DNA of 20,000 bases from Chrysomallon squamiferum (GCA_012295275.1 CM022674.1:7011436-7031435), one strand, 5' to 3'; counted from the first letter of the stretch, positions 8,870 through 17,815 are shown. The notes: generated from the letters alone by a model not told the origin. A program made the numbers and translations.

Positions 8870-10020
8870 TACACTGACTCAGTGGTGAGTTCGTGTGTTT
8901 ATTAGACTGATTCAGTGGTGAGTTTGTGAGTTTGTTAGACTGACTCAGGGGAAGTTTCTGTCTGTGAGTTTGTTAGACTGACTCAGTGGTGAGTTTCTGT
9001 CTGAGTTTGTTAGACTGACTCAGGGGAGTTTCTGTCTGTGAGTTTGTTAGACTAATTCAGTGGTGAGTTTGTGAGTTTGTTAGACTGACTCAGTGGTGAG
9101 TTTCTGACTGTTACACTGACTCAGTGGTGAGTTTCTGTCTGTGCGTTTGTTAGACTGTCTCAGTTGTGAGTGTTAGGCTGACTCAGTGGTGAGCTTCTGT
9201 CTCTGAGTGTGTTAGACTGACTTAATGAGTTTCTGGTGAGTTTTTAGACTGTCTGTTAGACTGACTCAGTGGTGAGCTTCTGTCTGTGAGTGTGTTAGAC
9301 TGACTCAGTAATGAGTTTCTGTATGTGAGTTTGTTAGACTGTCTCAGTGGTGAGTGTTAGACTGACTCAGTGGTGAGCTTCTGTCTGTGAGTGTGTTAGA
9401 CTGACTCAGTAGTGAGTTTCTGTATGTGAGTTTGTTAGACTGACTCAGTGGTGAGCTTTGTCTCTGAGTTTGTTAGACTGACTCAGTGGTGAGTTTCTAT
9501 CTGAGTTAGACTGATTCAGTGGTGAGTTTCTGTTTGAGTGTGTTAGACAGACTCAGTGGTGAGTTTCTGTCTGTGAGTGTGTTAGACTGACTCAGTGGTG
9601 AGTCTGTGAGTTTGTTAGACTGACTCAGTGGTGAGTTTCTGTCTGTGAGTTTGTTAGACTGACTCAGTGGTGAGTTTCTGTTTGAGTGTGTTAGACTGAC
9701 TCAGTGGTGAGTTTCTGTTTGAGTTTGTTAGACTGACTCAGTGGTGAGTTTCTGTCTGTGAGTTTGTTAGACTGACTCAGTGATGAGTTTCTGTTTGAGT
9801 GTGTTAGACTGACTCAGTGGTGAGTTTCTGTCTGTGAGTGTGTTAGACTGACTCAGTGGTGAGTTTCTGTTTGAGTTTGTTAGACTGACTCAGTGGTGAG
9901 TTTCTGTATGTGAGTTTGTTAGACTGACTCAGTGATGATATTCTGTCTGTGAGTTTGTTAGACTGACTCAGTGGTGAGTTTCTGTATGTGAGCTTGTTAA
10001 ACTCACTCAGTGGTGAGTTT
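8870..10020. repeat. minisatellite of about 36 bp with TGACTCA in most units
   Basis: I count about 32 units. Each has a core TTAGACTGACTCAGTGG followed by TGAGTTTCTGTCTGTGAGTT or a shortened version. Lengths vary mainly by presence or absence of CTGTCTG/TCTGTG pieces. About two dozen units keep an exact TGACTCA; the rest carry TGATTCA, TGTCTCA, TAATTCA and similar. Units near 9560-10000 are the most alike, so the array was homogenised more recently on its right side. Most units also carry one or two GTGAGT words. Confidence 0.96.
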
Positions 10021-10117
10021 CTGTACTATTGTACTAATGTTGCTAGCTCTATTATTACTACTATTACTATTTCTGTTGAACTTGTATAGTTGCTACTACT
10101 ACTGCTGCTGCTTTTTC

Positions 10118-10790
10118 TACTACTACTACTACAGCTATTGTTACTACTGTGCTGCTACAGTAAATAATATTGCCACTGTTCCCATGTTACCATTATTACT
10201 TTTAATATTACTATCACTACTGATACTAATGTCACCACTACCACTACTACTACTATCACCATCATCATCACCACAACCACCACCACCACTACTACTATCA
10301 CCATCATCATCACCACAACCACCACCACCACCACTACTATCACCATCATCATCATCACAACCACCACCACCACACTACTATCATCCACATCATCACACCA
10401 CAACCACCACCACCACATTAAACTGTCAGTTCATCACCACAACCACCACCACCACTACTACTGTCACCAAACTGCATCTACCATCAACCACCCTACATTA
10501 AACTAGTTCAGATACATATAAAGATTCTAAAGAAAAGTTAGATAACTACTACTGTTATACTAATATACTACTACTACTACTATTACTACTGCTACTACTA
10601 CTACAGTTGTTGTTACTACTGTACTGCAACTGTAAATAATATTACCACTGTTTTGGTACTATTAATATTATTACTTTTAATATTACCATCACTACTGTTA
10701 TTAATGTCACCACCACCACTACATTAAACTAGTTCAGATACGTATATAAAAGATTTTAAAGAAAAGTTTGATAAACACCCCTCTGTTATA
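10118..10790. repeat. duplicated trinucleotide block, copy one expanded by CAC/CAT repeats
   Basis: Copy one (10118-10560) and copy two (about 10590-10790) share TACTACTACTACAG, GTAAATAATATT, CCACTGTT, ATTACTTTTAATATTAC, AATGTCACCAC and the tail ACATTAAACTAGTTCAGATA followed by an AAAGAAAAGTT block. In copy one about 250 bp of CACCATCATCAT and CACAACCACCACC sub-repeats (period about 45 bp, 10240-10490) sit between AATGTCACCAC and the tail, where copy two has only CACCACCACTAC. The 163-residue frame across copy one (Leu, Ser/Pro, Thr runs) is a codon-repeat artefact. Confidence 0.9.
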
Positions 10791-10810
10791 TAAATATATT
10801 AATGTAATAT

Positions 10811-11297
10811 GTGTAATAAAATTTTAAAAAATTTCTCTCTGGTTAATACAGTGTATATAAGATACATACATTTTAAATTGATATTCTCTGTCTGTGTAAT
10901 AAAATTTAGAATTTTTTCTCTCTGGTTAATTCAAGTGTATATAAGATACATACATTTTAAACTGATATTCTCTGTGTAATAAAATTTTAAAAAATTTCTC
11001 TCTGGTTAATACAAGTGTGTGTAAGATACATACATTTTAAATTGATTCTCTGTCTGTGTAATAAAATTTTAAAAAATTTCTCTCTGGTTAATACAAGTGT
11101 GTGTAAGATACATACATTTTAAACTGATATTCTCTGTGTAATAAAATTTTAAAAAATTTCTCTCTGGTTAATACAAGTGTGTGTAAGATACATACATTTT
11201 AAATTGATATTCTCTGTGTAATAAAATTTTAAAAAATTTCTCTCTGGTTAATATGTGTATATGAGATACATACATTTTAAACTGATATTCTCTGTCT
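10811..11297. repeat. 80-bp tandem repeat, six units
   Basis: Units start with GTGTAATAAAATTT at 10811, 10894, 10974, 11056, 11136 and 11216 (steps 83, 80, 82, 80, 80). Each continues with TTCTCTCTGGTTAAT, a GTGTGTAAGATACATACA-type segment, TTTTAAA and TGATATTCTCTG. Length differences come from one or two extra CTGT. Divergence is only a few bases per unit, so the array is young or homogenised. Confidence 0.97.
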
Positions 11298-11460
11298 GGT
11301 TGGTTTCAGAGTAAATTAGGCTAATCAAGAGTTTCTGTCAGCAGAATCCAGACATAATAAAATTAGCCAGACTCTTTTCTTTCTTTCTTCTTTTTCACTA
11401 GAAACCAAAGTTATCAAGGGTAAAGTAATGTATAATGTGTGTACTTTGTTAAGATGTACT

Positions 11461-11463
<3 letters not shown>
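11298..11463. other. unique non-coding sequence
   Basis: Ordinary unique sequence between repeats. No splice-bounded frame is seen. Confidence 0.4.

Positions 11464-11499
<36 letters not shown>
11464..11499. repeat. (GA)n microsatellite with purine-rich tail
   Basis: GA run of 36 bp. The following 11500-11595 stays almost purely purine (GGGAGGGA, GAAAGAAGG, GAGAAAAAG), so roughly 130 bp of plus strand is purine-biased. Arg-Glu and Ser-Leu frames over it are artefacts. Confidence 0.95.
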
Positions 11500-11503
<4 letters not shown>

Positions 11504-11675
11504 TCAGAGAGGGGGAGGGATGGAAGAAAGGAGGTATAGAGAAAGAAGGAGAGAAAGAAAGAAACAAAGTGAAATACAGAGAAAAAGAAAAAGAGCTTGT
11601 AAAACTTGTCACTAATGAGTCACTAATTTTATCCATTGTCACTATTTTATTTTGAATAGACAAAAATCATTATTT

Positions 11676-11692
11676 TGTGTGTGTGTGTGTGT
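11676..11692. repeat. short (GT)n microsatellite
   Basis: GT run of 17 bp within AT-rich sequence. Confidence 0.95.
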
Positions 11693-11740
11693 TTTATTTA
11701 TGTTTGTTTTTATATATTGTGCCTGCACCTGCATTTGTAT

Positions 11741-11950
11741 TGATTAAAACTGAAATAACAGCTAAACATGAAACATTTATAAATTAACTTCATGTTTACA
11801 TACTTCTTTATAAATATATTTAACTTTACTAAATAAATAAATAAATGATTAAAACTGAAATAACAGCTAAACATGAAACATTTATAAATTAACTTCATGT
11901 TTACATACTTCTTTATAAATATATTTAACTTTACTAAATAAATAAATAAA
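11741..11950. repeat. perfect 105-bp tandem duplication
   Basis: The unit starting TGATTAAAACTGAAATAACA at 11741 recurs at 11846 and, by eye, is identical over the whole 105 bp. Each copy ends in TTTACT plus (AAAT)n. The second copy's AAAT run is longer and extends to about 11970. Two identical copies imply a very recent duplication or an assembly duplication. The minus-strand frame reads straight through both copies and is not a gene. Confidence 0.97.
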
Positions 11951-12034
11951 TAAATCAATAAATAAATAAACAAACATACAAGCATCGCTAAACCAGAATG
12001 CAAATTATCAAAATAATGCAGTTAACACTCTGCG

Positions 12035-12080
12035 GTTGTCATGGCAACTGACTGTAACCAACAGTGGTTGTCATGGCAGT
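12035..12080. promoter_or_regulatory. paired RFX X-box motifs
   Basis: GTTGTCATGGCAAC at 12035-12048 is, on the minus strand, GTTGCCATGACAAC. This fits the X-box bound by RFX transcription factors (GTNRCC, short spacer, RGYAAC) in both half-sites. A second copy, GTTGTCATGGCAGT at 12067-12080, keeps one perfect half-site and a one-base-off second half-site. The two are 32 bp apart in the same orientation, embedded in unusually GC-rich sequence for this window. X-boxes commonly mark promoters of ciliary genes. No first exon was found beside them, so function is inferred from the motif alone. Confidence 0.45.
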
Positions 12081-12255
12081 TAATGCAGCAGGTGATATTT
12101 GAAGAAATGAAAATCTTTCACTGAGGCTCGCACCATCAACAAAAGATTTTTTTAAAAACCAGATGAAAATTTTACAGAGAAAAAGAACAGTAATAAAATG
12201 TTTCGAGAAGAACAGATAAACAATAGACATTATTAGTAATAGTACATTCTCCACC
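12081..12255. other. unique sequence beside the X-box pair
   Basis: Unique sequence with no recognised exon. The minus-strand frame of 71 residues that crosses it and the X-boxes shows no family features. Confidence 0.35.
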
Positions 12256-12327
12256 TGTTCCTACTACTACCACTATTACCATTACTATTACTATTACTAT
12301 TATTACTGTTACTATAAGTGCCGGTCA

Positions 12328-12370
<43 letters not shown>

Positions 12371-12475
12371 GTTGCTACTACTATTTCCATTACTATTACT
12401 ATTATTTCTACTATTACAACTACTACAGTAATTATTACTACTACTACTACAACTACTACTATAATCATTACTGTT
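12256..12475. repeat. ACT / ATT trinucleotide microsatellite
   Basis: Mixed ACT, ATT and ACC units, with a pure ACT run of about 14 units at 12328-12370. Confidence 0.95.
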
Positions 12476-12513
12476 AATTATTATTTGAAAATAAAACTAC
12501 ACAATTCTGACAC

Positions 12514-12515
<2 letters not shown>

Positions 12516-12563
<48 letters not shown>
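12516..12563. repeat. (CT)n microsatellite
   Basis: CT run of about 48 bp. Confidence 0.97.
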
Positions 12564-12566
<3 letters not shown>

Positions 12567-13175
12567 TCTGTTATCTACTGGTGTGTTATATATCTATCTG
12601 TATATATGTGTGTATGTGGTAAACACATAAGTAAGTCAAAACCATGTAAAATGTATACAAAGACAGCCCACGCTTTCTCCAGATACACAAAAGAGTTACC
12701 AAAAATAGATGTAACTATTTTTACATTTTTGTCAATAATGTCACATATTTGGGGATGGTATTTGTGTGACTTTCAAGGTCATGCATGCCTTGTCTACATA
12801 TATATATAATAAAATTAACAACATTTGTGTGGGCTATTTTGTCCATTGGTAAACAAACTGTATATATTAAACCAGTTTTGGGCAGTATTTCTTATAATTG
12901 TATTCTTGATATAATTTTGGGTATTTGAAAAAGAAATAGAAGTTATAAGAGACTATGTATTCTGTTACTTTTAATATCAATGTTGTTTTAATATATATTT
13001 TTTGCAGGGTTCTTTGTTGAGAGAAAAAATACATATATAAAAATTAAAAAAAAAAAAATTTGAGGTATAAAATTGTATTGATTCTGTGTTGTTTTTTTGT
13101 TTATGAAATTTATTTTAATGAGGTTATTAGTGTGATACAAAAGCTGATGGTATACCCACAGACTGACATGTAAAC
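12564..13175. other. unique AT-rich sequence
   Basis: About 600 bp with no called gene. A 67-residue plus-strand frame (12606-12809) has a less biased composition than most frames here, but it lacks a recognisable domain, a splice acceptor or a promoter. A poly-A run lies at about 13049-13060. Confidence 0.4.
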
Positions 13176-13440
13176 AGTTAACAATAGACTCACACTCACA
13201 TTCATACTTACTGTTACACACTCACATTCATACTCACTGTTACACACTCACACATACACTGACAGACACATTCAAACACAAATTGTTAAAACAAATTCTC
13301 TCAAATGCACATACACATACATGTATGCAGTATGTATGTATATGTGTGTCTGTGTGTGTGTATATATGTATGTATGGTATAAGTATGTGTATGTCTGAAT
13401 GTGTGTACATAAGTATGTATGTGTGAGTGTGTATGGGTAC
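13176..13440. repeat. AC-rich arm followed by GT-rich arm (foldback)
   Basis: The left half (13180-13320) is rich in CACACTCACATTCATACT units, two near-identical copies of about 25 bp at about 13192-13241, and CACATACACATAC. The right half (13325-13440) is rich in GTATGTGTGTATG. Around 13308-13349 the two compositions meet as CACATACACATACATGTATG followed by GTATGTATATGTGTG, giving an imperfect hairpin. Confidence 0.75.
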
Positions 13441-13690
13441 ATCTGCTGATATAAACATTTTAATAATTATTACTGTTACTATTAGTATTATTATTATTGC
13501 TGTTATTGTTATATTTGTTATCATTATTATTGTTTTTATATTGATTATTACTTATATACATACCAATATACAGAAACATATTTTTTTCACACTGGAACTA
13601 TTCATTCATCAAAAATCATTGCAAAAAAAAAAAAATCAATAAATCCTATACATCAATTTCTGCTTAATCAGAATGACACAAGAAAAAAAA
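13441..13690. other. ATT/GTT-rich sequence with poly-A run
   Basis: Degenerate ATT, GTT and ACT triplets (13458-13555) followed by unique AT-rich sequence, with an A run at about 13623-13635. No gene. Confidence 0.6.
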
Positions 13691-13839
13691 CCCCACAAAC
13701 ACACACTCAGACATAGATAGATACCCCCCACACAGAGACCCCCACACAGAGAGGCCCCCCACATCTGCCACCCCACACACAGTGAGACACACATGCACAG
13801 ACACACAGACAGACAGACACATGTACACACAGAAACAGA
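13691..13839. repeat. C-rich CACAGAGA tandem region
   Basis: Repeats of CCCCCACACAGAGA (13724-13760) merge into CACA and CAGA repeats up to about 13830. C-tracts occur at 13724-13729, 13739-13743, 13755-13760 and 13771-13774. Cys-Val minus-strand frames across it are artefacts. Confidence 0.85.
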
Positions 13840-14110
13840 ACACTGCTGTGGTTGTTGCATCATCCCACTTTCCTGACATTCAGAACCAAACTTAGCTAAC
13901 AAGATTCGATTTATATCTGTTACGAAACAGTCTACCACTGCGGAATGTGATTTCTGGCTCACAGCCAAAATTCCTGCCGTTGCTGTTGGCAGTTGCTGGC
14001 GATGTCTGCGCAGTCAATTCCAAAACTGGAACAAGCAGACACCCAAACATTGACATGAGGAGTCGGAGCGAAAGGTGGTGCCAGACTGAGTCTTACGAGT
14101 GTCTGTTTAC
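13840..14110. other. GC-richer island with open frames on both strands
   Basis: The composition is clearly unlike the surrounding microsatellites. On the plus strand a frame from about 13877 to a stop at 14057 reads plausibly (it includes ECDFWLTAKIPAVAVGS and CWRCLRSQFQNWNKQ). On the minus strand frames such as SHSAVVDCFVTDINRILLAK also read plausibly. Overlapping credible peptides on both strands mean coding strand cannot be decided by eye. A fragment of a transposable element, a decayed exon or a conserved non-coding element are all possible. Confidence 0.35.
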
Positions 14111-14215
14111 ATATATTTTGGGTATTATGCAGATACATTTTAATACAGATATTCATATAGACAGACAACCAGATATACAGATAACACTGATGTAACAGTC
14201 ATACATGCATGTGTG

Positions 14216-14216
<1 letters not shown>
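14111..14216. other. short unique AT-rich spacer
   Basis: Unique sequence leading into the GT run. No features are seen. Confidence 0.4.

Positions 14217-14263
<47 letters not shown>
14217..14263. repeat. (GT)n microsatellite
   Basis: GT run of about 47 bp, of the opposite strand polarity to the AC array that follows. The pair could fold back as GT/AC. Confidence 0.97.
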
Positions 14264-14266
<3 letters not shown>

Positions 14267-14510
14267 CTGGTACACATTCATGCACAGGTACGCACACATT
14301 TTCTTTTAAACTGAAGTCAGTGCTTGCTATTCATGCAGGCTTTTACAATGTGTATCACATGGACATACATACATATATACACACATACGTACATAAATAA
14401 TACATACATAAATACATACATACATATATACATACATACATACATGCATACATACATGCATACATACATGCATACACATGTACACATGTACATACATTTT
14501 CACATGCATA

Positions 14511-14623
14511 CACACATCTGCAAACACAACCTTATACAGACTTACAGTGTTTATTTCACACATACATACACACAGACATAGACGCATACAGTGTGTCTGG
14601 AATTGAAGTCAGTGTTGACTGTT
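14511..14623. repeat. 113-bp segment duplicated at 14844-14956 (copy one)
   Basis: The segment containing CTGCAAACACAACCTTATAC, GACATAGACGCATACAGTG and AATTGAAGTCAGTGTTGACT recurs 333 bp downstream with no differences visible by eye. A multi-unit block of the AC array was therefore duplicated as a whole, after the individual cores had diverged. Confidence 0.93.
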
Positions 14624-14843
14624 ACAATACATACACATACACACATACACACATACACATACATACACACACATACCATGTCATACACTGTTTACATGTT
14701 TCAATGTTTATGTCACACATGCATACACATATACACACACACACACACACATGTACAGTGTGTCTGGAATTTTCAGTGTTTACTGTTTACACACAGACAC
14801 ACACACACACATACACACAAACACACACACAGACACACACACA

Positions 14844-14956
14844 CACACATCTGCAAACACAACCTTATACAGACTTACAGTGTTTATTTCACACATACAT
14901 ACACACAGACATAGACGCATACAGTGTGTCTGGAATTGAAGTCAGTGTTGACTGTT
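14844..14956. repeat. 113-bp segment duplicated from 14511-14623 (copy two)
   Basis: Second copy of the block, at an offset of 333 bp. The flanking AC runs differ in length, consistent with later slippage. Both copies carry the rarer TGTTGACTGTT version of the core, while other copies read TGTTTACTGTT. Confidence 0.93.
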
Positions 14957-15051
14957 GACAGGCTGTTTCAATGTTTATGTCACACATACACACTTACACA
15001 CATACACACTTACACACACACACACACACACACATACACACACACACACAC

Positions 15052-15083
<32 letters not shown>

Positions 15084-15210
15084 CAGTGTCTAAAATTGAA
15101 GTCAGTGTTTACTGTTTACAAAGACTGTTTCAATGTTTATGTCACACATACACACTTACTTACACACATACACTTATTTACACACACATACACAATTACT
15201 TACACACACA

Positions 15211-15267
<57 letters not shown>

Positions 15268-15305
15268 ACTTACAGTGTGTCTGGAACTGAAGTCAGTGTT
15301 TACTG

Positions 15306-15366
<61 letters not shown>

Positions 15367-15413
15367 GAATTGAACACACACAGGCTGTTGCAGTGTTTAC
15401 ACACACACACACA

Positions 15414-15487
<74 letters not shown>

Positions 15488-15584
15488 AGTGTGTCTGGAA
15501 TTGAAGTCAGTGTTTACTGTTTACACAGGCTGTTGCAGTGTTTATGTCACACACACACAGACAGAGACACACACAAACACACAG

Positions 15585-15629
<45 letters not shown>

Positions 15630-15700
15630 AGTGTGTCTGGAATTGAAGTCAGTGTTTACTGTTTACACAGGCTGTTGCAGTGTTTATGTCACATGTGTTC

Positions 15701-15845
15701 TGATCTCACAAGGTCACAGTTATTAGTTCTGTACACACAAAATTTCCTGCACTTTTAATTAACTTTGACTTTGGATGAGATTAATTTTTTTTTTTTTTTT
15801 AGTAGATGATTGCTAACAGGTTGCTTAAAGCTGTGAGAAAATGAA

Positions 15846-15849
<4 letters not shown>
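15701..15849. other. unique sequence with poly-T run
   Basis: Ordinary unique sequence, with a T run at about 15786-15800. No gene. Confidence 0.45.

Positions 15850-15882
<33 letters not shown>
15850..15882. repeat. (GT)n microsatellite
   Basis: GT run of 33 bp, followed by degenerate GTGT words to about 15920. Confidence 0.95.
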
Positions 15883-15883
<1 letters not shown>

Positions 15884-15920
15884 TTTTTGTGTGTATCTCT
15901 GTGGGTGTGTGTGTTTCTGT

Positions 15921-16851
15921 GTCTACATAAAACATGAGTTGAATAACACTTTGTGTTAACTAATAAAATTGCATCTAAAACAGTTTGGTACGAAATTTTT
16001 TAGTATTCCCTATGTAATTTATTTTGTAGTATATTTAATATATTTAATATGTTATATCTGCCTGATGTTATATTATTTTCCTACATTTATTGTGGAAAAG
16101 ACGTGGGTAGTTTAATAAAAGTTGAATGACCTTGGGTTGGTTGACATTGAAATTAAAAGTGTCTGTTGGGGGGATAAGAAAGAAAAGGGGAGAGAAAGAT
16201 GAAAAAAAAATAGATACAGATAAAGAGAAGAAAGAGAGAAAAAAAAAAAGAAGGAAATAGTGAGTGATAGAAAAGTAGTATAAATACATTTAAGAAAACA
16301 TATACAGTTACAGATGTTAAGATATCTGCATGAGGAGAAATGTAAGTGTTTTTCTAACACAGACAGACAGACAGACAGACACATGCAGATAATTAACATG
16401 CCTATTGTAGTGAGAGAGTGCACTGTTTGGGTTAATGTCCTCCTGTGTTTGGCAAATACGTCTTTGTTTGAGGAACGTCTACTCACATGCACTTCACTCC
16501 TGTACTTCGTTACTCACATTTCACTCACAGGGAGGAACTGGGCGGGGTGCATAGAGGGAGATGAACTCCGAGGAGTTAATAAATATTCATAAATGGAGAT
16601 GTGAACTGGATTTATTTTTTTTTATTTTATTATTATTATCATTTTTGTTTTAAAAAAAAAAATTTGTTTTTTTTTCTGTATGTGTGTTTGATGTTTTACC
16701 TTGAATTCAGGAATAATGTTTTTTTTTTCCTGTTCCGGCAAATACTTTCCTTGGACTGAAATGAGTGGGCAGGTTGTCTTGTTCCGAGTCACATGTCACT
16801 GCGATACAGAGCTTGTCTTTGGCAAAACACTGAGTTTGTTTTTTCTTCCAG
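15921..16851 (+). other. unique sequence upstream of the first exon candidate
   Basis: Mixed sequence with a purine-rich patch (16170-16275) and a CAGA run (about 16360-16381). GC rises at 16420-16570 and 16735-16850. The frame running into the 42-nt exon is already open from 16701 and includes GQVVLFRVTCHCDTELVF (encoded around 16768-16821), preceded by an AG at 16771-16772. If that AG is the true acceptor, the first exon is about 121 nt rather than 42 nt. I prefer the downstream acceptor because its polypyrimidine tract is far stronger. Confidence 0.35.
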
Positions 16852-16893
16852 CATCTTCGGCTGTGCATCATTTGCCAGGGAGCTTTCTAGAGG
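16852..16893 (+). CDS. candidate internal exon 1 of an unidentified gene
   Basis: The exon follows a strong acceptor, TTTGTTTTTTCTTCCAG, with a branch-point-like CACTGAG upstream. It has 42 nt and takes one base of its first codon from an upstream exon. It reads SSAVHHLPGSFLE and ends with one spare G before a GTGTTG donor. That phase-1 ending joins correctly to the next exon, forming a Gly codon. The donor is weaker than consensus. An alternative start at an AG ending at 16772 keeps the same frame. The peptide is not recognised. An incidental open frame cannot be excluded. Confidence 0.35.
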
Positions 16894-16997
16894 GTGTTGT
16901 GTCCTTTTCTCACACAAAACAGCCAGTCAGGACTCCCAACACATTCTAATTTCTTGTTCTAACCAGTGCTCCTTGATTTGTGTCATTTAGTGTGTAC

Positions 16998-16998
<1 letters not shown>

Positions 16999-17055
<57 letters not shown>

Positions 17056-17346
17056 AATAACAATGATGATAATGATAATAACAATAATAATAATAACAGT
17101 AATAACAATAATAAGATATAACAATGATTATGATGATGATGAAAAAATAATAATAATAATGATAATAACAATAACTATAATATAACAAAATTAACAATGA
17201 TGATGATAATTTATAATTATAATGATGACGATAATTTATAATGATGATGACAATAATGATAATCATGATGATAAGAAGAAGAAGATGAGGTTGAAGAAGA
17301 TAATATAACAACAATGATGGCAATAACAACAATAGTAATAATAAAC
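16999..17346. repeat. AAT/GAT trinucleotide microsatellite in the intron
   Basis: A pure AAT run (about 17001-17043) grades into mixed AAT, GAT, AAC and GAA triplets. It lies in the putative intron between the 42-nt and 97-nt exons. A poly-A run of about 21 bp follows at 17435-17455. Leu- and Tyr-rich minus-strand frames are artefacts. Confidence 0.93.
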
Positions 17347-17568
17347 AATGAATAAATAAAATAGTAAAAGTAGTAGCAACAATAATAAAAATATAAACAG
17401 TAATATTATCTCAAATTAATCAAAATAATCTCTTAAAAAAAAAAAAAAAAAAAAATTTAATCTTGGTTTTCTATATAGGAATTAATTCTGCTTTTCTTTA
17501 TTTATTTTGACTGTTGGATTCTCAAAATAGCGGCAAGATTTTTGTGTTTACTTTTTTCTCGTTGCCAG

Positions 17569-17665
17569 GACTATTTTTGTACGGAAAGATAGAAATAGTT
17601 TACTGTGTGTCTGATCCGAAACCTGCAGACATCCAACGTCTTCGTAACGGATTAGTCATGATGAG
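17569..17665 (+). CDS. candidate internal exon 2 of an unidentified gene
   Basis: This is the best coding signal in the window. The acceptor TTTACTTTTTTCTCGTTGCCAG is strong, and 97 nt of balanced codon use follow in a sea of repeats. The peptide contains LFLYGKIEIVYCV, then SDPKPADIQRLRNGLVMM, a beta-strand-like segment followed by a probable helix with no low-complexity bias. The exon enters in phase 1 (matching the preceding candidate) and leaves two bases, AG, before a GTATTC donor. Immediately after it begins the compound GT array, whose core copies the exon's last bases and donor. I cannot assign a family. An alternative, poorer donor (TTA followed by GTCATG) would end it in phase 0. 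Confidence 0.55.
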
Positions 17666-17777
17666 GTATTCGCTGTGGATGTGTGTTTGTATATTTGAAA
17701 TTCTTCACTGTGTGTGTGTGTGTTATTTATGATGAGGTATTCGCTGGGGATGTATATTTGTATATTTGAAATTCTTC

Positions 17778-17815
<38 letters not shown>

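Larger units (their letters stand above)
14290..15700. repeat. compound AC array with a recurring TCTGGAATTGAAGTCAGTG core
   Basis: A core of 30-70 bp recurs, separated by AC or ACATAC runs of variable length. The core reads GTGTCTGGAATTGAAGTCAG, then TGTTTACTGTTTACA, then a variable CAGGCTGTTGCAGTG or CTGTTTCAATG segment, then TTTATGTCACACA. Full or partial copies are near 14310, 14590, 14757, 14922, 15087, 15277, 15363, 15488 and 15630. Pure AC runs include 15309-15364, about 15420-15486 and 15587-15628. Dozens of overlapping Thr-His and Cys-Val open frames here are repeat artefacts. Confidence 0.95.

Noticed and set aside
8870-10020. Possible CRISPR array or coding tandem-repeat protein
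   Set aside because: There is no unique spacer, unit length varies by non-multiples of three, and all frames are interrupted by stops (TTAGAC/TGA words).
10010-10501. Longest open frame of the window, 163 residues
   Set aside because: It is made of Leu, Tyr/Cys, Ser-Pro and Thr runs produced by triplet repeats that lack stop codons. The segment is clearly microsatellite and is duplicated nearby with different triplets.
12606-12809. Plus-strand frame of 67 residues with fairly balanced composition
   Set aside because: It has no domain, splice border or homology I recognise. An open frame of this length is expected by chance in 20 kb.
13724-13774. Second G-quadruplex candidate on the minus strand
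   Set aside because: The spacers are 9-11 bases, too long to make a convincing case by eye.
14200-15760. Many overlapping open frames of Thr-His or Cys-Val repeats
   Set aside because: AC/GT dinucleotide repeats have no stops in several frames, so long frames occur automatically on both strands.
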